Assembly (NCBI GenBank): GCA_002294005.1
Contig: DBEH01000017.1
Span: 1 to 38,396, forward strand
Source of the DNA: Firmicutes bacterium UBA911
Lineage (GTDB): Bacteria; Bacillota; Desulfotomaculia; Desulfotomaculales; Desulforudaceae
Direction of reading: 5' to 3'
Length of the DNA stretch: 38,396 nt
The position numbers and the translations under genes were made by a program. Each line of letters begins with the position of its first letter. Within the stretch, counting starts at the first letter, position 1. Below the pieces are notes generated by a model, which worked only from the letters and a program-made list of their open reading frames with translations, ran no database searches and was not told the origin of the DNA. Positions 33,602-38,396 of the stretch are shown piece by piece.

Positions 33602-34531
33602 ATGCGGATCAGCACCCACTTGTTTTACAAGAACCTACTGAGCAGTATTCACCGGGAGCACCTCGGAGCCGCCCGGGTTCAGGAGCAGATTGCCAGCGGG
33701 CGGCGGATCAACCGCCTGAGCGAGGACCCGGCGGCCCTGAGCCAGGTCCTGTCGTTGCGCACCGCCACCAGCGAAATCCGGGACTACGTGCGGGGCATTG
33801 ATTTACAAAAATCGCGCTTAAACCGCGCCGAAGAAGCGCTCGCCCAGGGGACGCAGGTGATGCAGGACGCCCGGGTGATAGCCGTCCAGGGCGCCACCGG
33901 CACCTACTCGGCCGCGGATATGCGGAACCTGGCGTCTCAGGTGGATCAGATGATCACCGCGCTGGTCGGTTTCGCGAATGCCTCCCGCGGGGGCGTGAAA
34001 CCGGAAGGTCTCTTCGAGCGGGATGACGTCAATAGCCGGGTCATCTACCACCCGCCATCGTCCTGGGAGGGGGAGGTCACCGGCGAAGGCTGGGGCCGCG
34101 TGCTGACCCTCAACATGTTGGTGGGCACTATCGACCCCGGGCGCGTGTTTGGTACTGTGGATGACGGTGTCGACGGGGAAGGGAACCCCGTGCAGCGCGC
34201 CACCATGTTCGACACCCTGTTCGACTTGCGCGACCGGTTGCGGGCGGGTGACCGGAGCGGGGTGGATGGCCTAACCGGCGCCCTTGAAGGGCACATCGAC
34301 ACCCTGGTGCAGGGCCGCGGTGACCTGGGCGGGCGTGGCTACCAGTTGGACAAGATTCAGGGACAGATCCAAATGCAGAACGAACAGTTGGCCGAGGTGC
34401 TGTCCAAGATCGGGGACACGGACGTGGCTGAGGCCGCGATCCGGATCAACCGGCACGAACTGGTGCTCCAGGCCACCCTGTCCACCGCGGCCCGCCTGAT
34501 GCACGTCAGCCTGCTCAACTACCTGCGCTAA
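33602..34531 (+). CDS. flgL: Flagellar hook-associated protein FlgL (HAP3)
   Basis: The second hook-filament junction protein. The N-terminal flagellin-like helix is MRISTHLFYKNLLSSI, followed by EQIASGRRINRLSEDPAALS. The C-terminal helix pairs with it (ATLSTAARLMHVSLLNYLR). It is 309 aa. ATG 33602 has GGGGGTTGACGGT upstream. fliW, csrA and a flagellin gene, which often follow flgL in Firmicutes, are not here; flaG is next. Confidence 0.94.
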   Translation: MRISTHLFYKNLLSSIHREHLGAARVQEQIASGRRINRLSEDPAALSQVLSLRTATSEIRDYVRGIDLQKSRLNRAEEALAQGTQVMQDARVIAVQGATGTYSAADMRNLASQVDQMITALVGFANASRGGVKPEGLFERDDVNSRVIYHPPSSWEGEVTGEGWGRVLTLNMLVGTIDPGRVFGTVDDGVDGEGNPVQRATMFDTLFDLRDRLRAGDRSGVDGLTGALEGHIDTLVQGRGDLGGRGYQLDKIQGQIQMQNEQLAEVLSKIGDTDVAEAAIRINRHELVLQATLSTAARLMHVSLLNYLR

Positions 34532-34555
34532 TTATCTTTGAGAGGACGGCTGCAA

Positions 34556-34568
34556 GGGGACTGTCCCC
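34556..34568. repeat. GGGGACTGTCCCC palindrome
   Basis: GGGGACTGTCCCC lies in the flgL-flaG gap. Its core is the same as that of the array inside the fliT-like gene at 35871-36020. Confidence 0.55.
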
Positions 34569-34635
34569 ATCGCACCACACCCAAGCACCTCAGGGGGTTT
34601 TCCCCTTAAGCCACCCTTGATCGGGGGTGATCCGG

Positions 34636-34986
34636 ATGAAAATCGGGGCCGGGGGACTGCAGTCCCTGATCCAGTACGACGCCGTGGCTCGCCGGACCGA
34701 GAGCGCGGACCGGGTCAACCCGGCCCGTGAACTTGCGCAAAACCCGGCCCCGAGCGACCTGCGGGACATGGTCCGTGCCGTGGAGCGGCTGAACCGGATG
34801 GCCGAAATGTACAACCAGCAGGTCGTCTTTCGCCTGAACCGTGACCGCGGAGGCAAGCGCCACCGGATCCGGATGATGAATAAGGAAACCGGCGAAACCA
34901 TCCTGGAGGTCGACGTCAACGAACTTCCCGCCCTGGCGCGGCAGTTCTCCAACGCGGTGGGACTGGTTATCGACACCGAAACCTGA
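34636..34986 (+). CDS. flaG: FlaG-family flagellar protein
   Basis: A small protein of 116 aa. The N-terminal part is disordered. The C-terminal FlaG domain starts at NQQVVFRLNRDRGGKRHRIR, continues with MMNKETGETILEVDVNELPA, and has the TGE.I turn seen in the family, which affects filament length. ATG 34636 follows GGGGGTGATCCGG. It is in the FlaG position after flgL and faces the fliD operon. Confidence 0.8.
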   Translation: MKIGAGGLQSLIQYDAVARRTESADRVNPARELAQNPAPSDLRDMVRAVERLNRMAEMYNQQVVFRLNRDRGGKRHRIRMMNKETGETILEVDVNELPALARQFSNAVGLVIDTET

Positions 34987-35012
34987 GCGGAATCAGCGCC
35001 GATAATTTGTGA

Positions 35013-35018
35013 TACAAT
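35013..35018 (+). promoter_or_regulatory. Possible -10 box of hicBA
   Basis: TACAAT lies 30 bases upstream of hicB. The -35 region is weak. Confidence 0.35.
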
Positions 35019-35048
35019 CATAGCATCAAATATCTTAGGAGGTTAACG

Positions 35049-35276
35049 ATGGTTGGTAGACGGTTCAGAGTGGTAATAATGTACGACCCGGAATACGCCG
35101 GATATGTCGTTGATGTTCCGGAATTAGTCGGATGTATGAGTCAGGGGAAAACCATCGATGAGGCATTAAACAACATCAAGGATGCCATTAAGGGATGGCT
35201 CTACGTTGAAGAAAAACATGGCCGGAAAGATGTTTACGAAGTAAGGGAAGTTTTCCTGGGGGAGGTTACCGTCTAA
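35049..35276 (+). CDS. hicB: HicB-type antitoxin
   Basis: A small antitoxin of the HicBA toxin-antitoxin family, 75 aa. Typical are VVIMYDPEYAGYVVDVPELV, then GCMSQGKTIDEALNNIKDAI, which is the partial RNase H-like HicB fold. There is no C-terminal DNA-binding domain, so it is the short form. AGGAGG precedes the ATG. The gene order is hicB first, then a hicA that is broken by a nonsense codon. The composition is visibly AT-richer than the flagellar genes around it, so it was probably acquired. Confidence 0.9.
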   Translation: MVGRRFRVVIMYDPEYAGYVVDVPELVGCMSQGKTIDEALNNIKDAIKGWLYVEEKHGRKDVYEVREVFLGEVTV

Positions 35277-35498
35277 TTGGGGAAATTAGCTAACATATCC
35301 GGCAAGGATGCAGTGAGGGTGTTCCAGAAATTCGGCTAGCAGTTGGATCACCAAACAGGTGGCCATATGATTCTTTATCACGATTCCAGACCCACGCTAT
35401 CGATTTCAAATCATAGAGAGTTGGCTCCAGGCTTATTAAGAGGTCTGATAAGAAAGAGCGGCCTAACAGTGGATGGTTTTCTAGAAAAAGGGGCCTGA
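35277..35498 (+). pseudogene. hicA: HicA toxin gene with an amber codon
   Basis: HicA is a small double-stranded-RNA-binding mRNA interferase. From TTG 35277 (GGAGGT ten bases upstream) the frame reads MGKLANISGKDAVRVFQKFG and then TAG at 35337-35339. It continues as QLDHQTGGHMILYHDS with the catalytic His of GGHMIL, then NHRELAPGLLRGLIRKSG and GFLEKGA, TGA. Relatives have GWQL or GWEL here, so TGG has become TAG by one G-to-A change. The last few codons and stop lie in a palindromic repeat. Confidence 0.85.
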
Positions 35499-35507
35499 CC
35501 CTTTTTC
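35485..35507. repeat. AAAAAGGGGCCTGACCC palindrome
   Basis: AAAAAGGGGCCTGACCCTTTTT-type sequence forms the 3' end of the broken hicA and supplies its last codons. It is the same family as at 23-55 and 14083-14105. Confidence 0.6.
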
Positions 35508-35525
35508 AGGACCGGCCGCCGCTTC

Positions 35526-36152
35526 TTACTCCTTCTGGTCCACAAAAGCCCCGCTGGTCAGGCCCCCGCCCCCCTGCTCCCGGCCTCCGTAGCTTCGAAG
35601 AACATCCCGGCCTCGCCGCGCCCGCCGGATCTCTCCCCGTACCAGATCACGGCTTTCCTCCAGGCGCTGCCGGTTCGCGGCGTCCATCTCCGCCGCCTCC
35701 CGGAACAGGACCTCGATCGCCGCCCACACCTGCCGGGCTTCCGCATCCGACCCGCCGCCCGCCGGCTGCGCCGCCGGTGCACCCGCGCGTACCGCCCGGA
35801 GGTGGTCAAAGCGGTCCATGCACTGCTGCCGCTCCTCCGCCAACGCCATGAAGCGGTCCAGGGCCTCCTCGGAGGGACTGTCCCGAGGGGGGCGGTCCCG
35901 AGGGGAACAGTCCCCTTCGGGTTCCAGGGGGACTGTTCCCTTTCCCAGGAGGACTGTTCCCTCCGTGTCAGGGGGGCAGTTCCAGGGGGACTGTCTCCTT
36001 CCCAGGGGGACTGCCCCCTTCCCGGCGAGCGCTTCGCGTTGTTCCCCGACGATCTCCAGTATCCGCCGCGCAAGCTCCAGCTGCTCCTCCGCGACCGGGC
36101 TCCGGGTCGCCGGGCTGTTCTTCGGGCTCTTTGCCTCCCGGCTTTCTTTCAC
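35526..36152 (-). CDS. Coiled-coil protein in the fliT position, with repeat-derived insertion
   Basis: A 208-aa protein, not recognised by sequence alone. It lies third in the fliD-fliS operon, where the export chaperone FliT is expected. Residues 20-45 (AEEQLELARRILEIVGEQRE) and 95-125 (EEALDRFMALAEERQQCMDR) are helical and FliT/FlgN-like. Residues 46-94, rich in GTVPL, SPW and Pro/Gly motifs, come from a GGGGACTGTCCC-type repeat array inserted in frame. A second helical region lies at about 140-195. The start is GTG with a weak site. A chaperone role is inferred from position only. Confidence 0.6.
   Translation of the reverse strand: MKESREAKSPKNSPATRSPVAEEQLELARRILEIVGEQREALAGKGAVPLGRRQSPWNCPPDTEGTVLLGKGTVPLEPEGDCSPRDRPPRDSPSEEALDRFMALAEERQQCMDRFDHLRAVRAGAPAAQPAGGGSDAEARQVWAAIEVLFREAAEMDAANRQRLEESRDLVRGEIRRARRGRDVLRSYGGREQGGGGLTSGAFVDQKE
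35871..36020. repeat. Array of GGGGACTGTTCCC-type palindromic units
   Basis: About eight imperfect units of the form AGGGGGACTGTTCCC with TTCCC spacers fill this 150-base block inside the fliT-position gene. The unit core matches the lone palindrome at 34556-34568. All units are free of stops in the reading frame, and the neighbouring frames are largely open too. Confidence 0.8.
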
Positions 36153-36239
36153 GTTCCATCGACCGCCCTTGTTTCAGCGTGGTTGCGCGTTTACGGCTTT
36201 CCCGATCGCTCCGGCGGGTGTTTCGTATCCACTGATGGG

Positions 36240-36644
36240 CTATCTTTCCGGTTCCATTGGTTCCTGCTCCGGAGCGCGGTTCGGTTCGAGGGCCTGGCTC
36301 CAGGCTTCTTTCAGTTCCCGGACCATCCGGTTCACCTCGGCCAGCATTTCCCGGTCCTTTTTCAGGTTGGCTTGGACGAGCCGGTCGTGGATGTGGTCGT
36401 AAAGCGCATCCAGATCCTGTCCGATTCTAAAATCGGTGTTCAAAGTCTCTCGTAAGTAGGAAACGATATCCTGGGCCCTTACCAGGGCGTTGTGCGCCCG
36501 CGGCAGGTCTTTGTATTCCAGCGCCAGGTCGGCCTGTTTGGCAAACTTCAGAATGCCGTTGAACAACATCAGCACCAGTTGTCCCGGCCTCGCGTTCAAA
36601 ACGGCGTTTTGCTGGTACTGCGCAAAGGGGTTGACAGCGGCCAT
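36240..36644 (-). CDS. fliS: Flagellin export chaperone FliS
   Basis: Binds flagellin's C-terminus and keeps it unfolded for export. It is a 134-aa helical protein with the family pattern NPFAQYQQNAVLNARPGQLV, then LMLFNGILKF, and SYLRETLNTDFRIGQDLDAL, then YDHIHDRLVQANLKKD. The ATG follows TAAGGAGGTGATCCC, a strong ribosome site. It is second in the fliD operon. The tail after about residue 118 (EPNRAPEQEPMEPER) is disordered. Confidence 0.95.
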   Translation of the reverse strand: MAAVNPFAQYQQNAVLNARPGQLVLMLFNGILKFAKQADLALEYKDLPRAHNALVRAQDIVSYLRETLNTDFRIGQDLDALYDHIHDRLVQANLKKDREMLAEVNRMVRELKEAWSQALEPNRAPEQEPMEPER

Positions 36645-36740
36645 GGGATCACCTCCTTAACAAGGACCGGAATCAAAATTATGGCAGGCCGCACTTGTAC
36701 CTCCACAGGCCTTAGGGACAAAAATGAATTCCCGGTTCCC

Positions 36741-36770
36741 AATATTCTGAATTCTGACTCCTGAATTCTA
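36741..36770. repeat. AGAATTCAGGAGTC-type repeat, inverted copy
   Basis: Read on the minus strand this is TAGAATTCAGGAGTC followed by AGAATTCAGAATATT. It shares CAGGAGTC with 11463-11520 and AGAATTCAGAATT with 7766-7819. It lies between fliS and fliD. Confidence 0.55.
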
Positions 36771-36782
36771 CCCCCGGAACAT

Positions 36783-38327
36783 TCACCCGCCGAACTGCTG
36801 CGCAAGCCACGCGCTCTGGGTATTCATCCGGGAAATGGCCTGCTCCAGGGCGGTGAATTGTTTCCAGTAGCGGTCTTCCAGGTGTTGAAGGCGCTCTTCG
36901 GCCCGTTGGATCCGCTCGTCCAAACCGCCGATCTTCCGCCCGATCCAGCTTGGATCGTAAGACGAAGTTTGGGTTGACGATCCCGCCCGGGTGGTGAGCT
37001 GCTTAACCGAGGCGTCCAGATAACCGTACAGCCGGTGCCCGATGCCCCGCTCCTCGTTGGTGGCGCCGCTCTGGTTGAAAATTCTGGCCACGCCATCCGG
37101 GTCTTGATCGATGGCTTGCCTGAGCCTGGCCTCGTCGATCACCAGCCTGCCCTGATCAGCGAAGCTGCCGGGGGTGATCCCGATGTGCGTCAAGTGGTTC
37201 AGCGATGCGCTCAAGCCGGCCACCGGGGTGAAGACGTCCGCCCGCAGCCGGCTGACGATGCCGCTTAAGATGCTGTCGTGGCGCAGCAGGCCGCTTCTGG
37301 CCTTCTGCTCCCACTGGTCGACCTGCTTATCGGTCATGTGTTCCCGGACGGGGTCGTTATCCAGGAGGGGGGGGTAATCGCGGAATCGCTCCTCCCGCAG
37401 TTTCCCGTTGAGCAAATCCAGAACGCCGTTGTACGCATTAACGAAACCCTTGATCTGTTGCAACACGGACGCGGTGTCGCCGCGGACGCTCAGGGCGGCG
37501 TTGCCCGTCGCCTTCAAGCTGAAGTGCACGTTGTTCAGCGTGAAATCATTGGTGGGGCGGGTGACCTCCAGGCCGTTGAGCGTGGCCCGGGCGCTGGTGC
37601 CACCCTGCTCGGCGGCGGTACCGAGTCGCAACACCTCGGCCAGGAACCCGGTGGTCCCCACCCCGATTTCATGACCCGCGGCATTGTTGTCGCCGGTACG
37701 GGTCGTGGAGATGGACACCCGGTCCGAGGAATGCTCGTAGAAGACCGTCAACCCGAGCGCCTTGTCCGCCGAGATGCGGGCCAACACCCCGTTTAGGGTT
37801 TCGGTGTGCGCGTCTACGGTGAAAACCTTGTTGTTGGCCGTGCCGTCGTGGTTGAAGGTGGTGAGGCTAAAATCGAAGGTGTGGCCGTCAGGGTTCCACC
37901 TGAAGTTCGTGTCGAAAAACTTAGCCCGTTGGGACCAGAGCGTCGCCTCCGGATTCACCTTGCCCGCGCTGCTCGCCGACACCGGGCCGACGCTGGTCTT
38001 ATAGGCGGTCGTGGCCAGAAAGGTCACCGTGACGGCATAGTCCGCATTTGCGGCCGCCGGCGTGGCCGTGGCGGTCACCGCCGCCGGGTTTGACGAGGCC
38101 ACCGTCTTGGCCAGAAAGGTGGAATCGAGTTGCATGGGGAAGACGGTCTTGTTGCGGAAGGCGAGCAGGGCGGAGTTAATACCGCGGTAGTCCTCCCGCC
38201 GCCACTCCAGCACCTGGCGCTCCTGGCGCAGCCGGTCCACGGGCTTGCGGTGGGTCTTCACCAAATCCTGGATCATCTTTTGGGTGTCCAGGCCCGTGGC
38301 CAGCCCGCCGATGCGGTTGATGCTCAT
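36783..38327 (-). CDS. fliD: Flagellar filament cap protein FliD (HAP2)
   Basis: Caps the growing filament and promotes flagellin insertion. The N-terminal conserved start is INRIGGLATGLDTQKMIQDL, with the RLRQERQVLEWRREDYRGIN segment next. Mid-protein beta domains carry DYAVTVTFLATTA and similar stretches. The C-terminal helix is DERIQRAEERLQHLEDRYWK, then QFTALEQAISRMNTQSAWL. It has 514 aa. ATG 38327 has GGAGGT seven bases before it. It is first in the fliD-fliS operon and converges on the flg operon; any promoter lies mostly outside the window. Confidence 0.96.
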   Translation of the reverse strand: MSINRIGGLATGLDTQKMIQDLVKTHRKPVDRLRQERQVLEWRREDYRGINSALLAFRNKTVFPMQLDSTFLAKTVASSNPAAVTATATPAAANADYAVTVTFLATTAYKTSVGPVSASSAGKVNPEATLWSQRAKFFDTNFRWNPDGHTFDFSLTTFNHDGTANNKVFTVDAHTETLNGVLARISADKALGLTVFYEHSSDRVSISTTRTGDNNAAGHEIGVGTTGFLAEVLRLGTAAEQGGTSARATLNGLEVTRPTNDFTLNNVHFSLKATGNAALSVRGDTASVLQQIKGFVNAYNGVLDLLNGKLREERFRDYPPLLDNDPVREHMTDKQVDQWEQKARSGLLRHDSILSGIVSRLRADVFTPVAGLSASLNHLTHIGITPGSFADQGRLVIDEARLRQAIDQDPDGVARIFNQSGATNEERGIGHRLYGYLDASVKQLTTRAGSSTQTSSYDPSWIGRKIGGLDERIQRAEERLQHLEDRYWKQFTALEQAISRMNTQSAWLAQQFGG

Positions 38328-38371
38328 CCTTGCCACCTCCTTAAGGCCGGTCCGAAGATCGGCAACCAGGT

Positions 38372-38396
38372 AAAATGGGGACAGGCACCTTTTCCG
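38372..38396. repeat. GGGGACAGGCACC repeat at the window edge
   Basis: AAAATGGGGACAGGCACCTT and the bases after it end the window upstream of fliD. It looks like the GGGGACAG branch of the repeats seen elsewhere but is cut by the edge. Confidence 0.45.

Noticed and set aside
34998..35005. GCCGATAA upstream of hicB as a sigma-28 -10 element
   Set aside because: No TAAAGTTT-like element at the right distance, and hicB is not a flagellar gene.
35968..36159. Alternative frame starting MERERKPGGKEPEEQ in the fliT-position gene
   Set aside because: Short, ends inside the repeat block and lacks the helical regions of the main frame.

Overview
The window looks like the chromosome of a GC-rich, motile, endospore-type Firmicute of the Peptococcaceae / Desulfotomaculum–Desulforudis kind. 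This is inferred from several things: a Spo0B-like phosphotransferase directly upstream of obg, Gram-positive type Shine-Dalgarno sites (AGGAGG) with many GTG and TTG starts, a FlgM–FlgN–FlgK–FlgL–FlaG and FliD–FliS flagellar layout, an archaeal-type fructose-1,6-bisphosphate aldolase/phosphatase, and CCA-encoding tRNA genes. The exact species cannot be fixed from the sequence alone.

Layout. 0.2-4.3 kb: an HtrA-type serine protease, convergent with a CopA-type P-ATPase, and a small membrane protein. 4.5-11.2 kb: a housekeeping run of D-Ala-D-Ala carboxypeptidase (membrane anchor out of frame), Spo0B-like protein, obg, proB (without proA), a HIT protein, nadD, an RRM RNA-binding protein and rsfS. 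11.2-14.7 kb: tRNA-Ala(GGC), leuS, a small winged-helix-like protein and tRNA-Thr(CGT). 14.8-17.2 kb: a 50-aa orphan, a FliK-like plus FlhB-C-like pair, rnhA and a small hypothetical. 17.3-19.1 kb: FBP aldolase/phosphatase and inorganic pyrophosphatase. 19.2-23.2 kb: a lower-GC stretch with a CBS protein, queA, ilvD and an ExoD-family protein. 23.3-25.65 kb: accessory scar tissue, made of an IS3-like transposase remnant, a lipoprotein-like SagB nitroreductase, a partial tRNA-Val duplicate, a broken DUF433/DUF5615 toxin-antitoxin pair, the tail of a tyrosine integrase and the intact tRNA-Val(CAC). 25.8-38.3 kb: motility and chemotaxis, with motAB diverging from cheW-cheA-cheB, then flgM-flgN-flgK-flgL-flaG, a hicB with a hicA killed by one nonsense codon, and the opposing fliD-fliS-fliT-like operon.

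How it fits together. The motility block is coherent: the stator (MotAB), signalling (CheW, CheA, CheB) and the late filament-junction genes behind FlgM. A near-consensus sigma-28 promoter overlaps the cheB stop codon and would put flgM and the hook-associated genes under the sigma factor that FlgM inhibits. The most unusual features are degenerative or repeat-driven. Two toxin-antitoxin loci have intact antitoxins and broken toxins. A tRNA-Val attachment-site duplication brackets one of them. A palindromic GGGGACTGTCCCC-type repeat has expanded in frame inside the gene in the fliT position. The same repeat families (AAAAAGGGGCCTGACCCC, GGGGACACAATACTAAATT, AGAATTCAGGAGTC) are scattered between genes across the window. 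I did not find a convincing wholly new multi-gene system or a CRISPR array.
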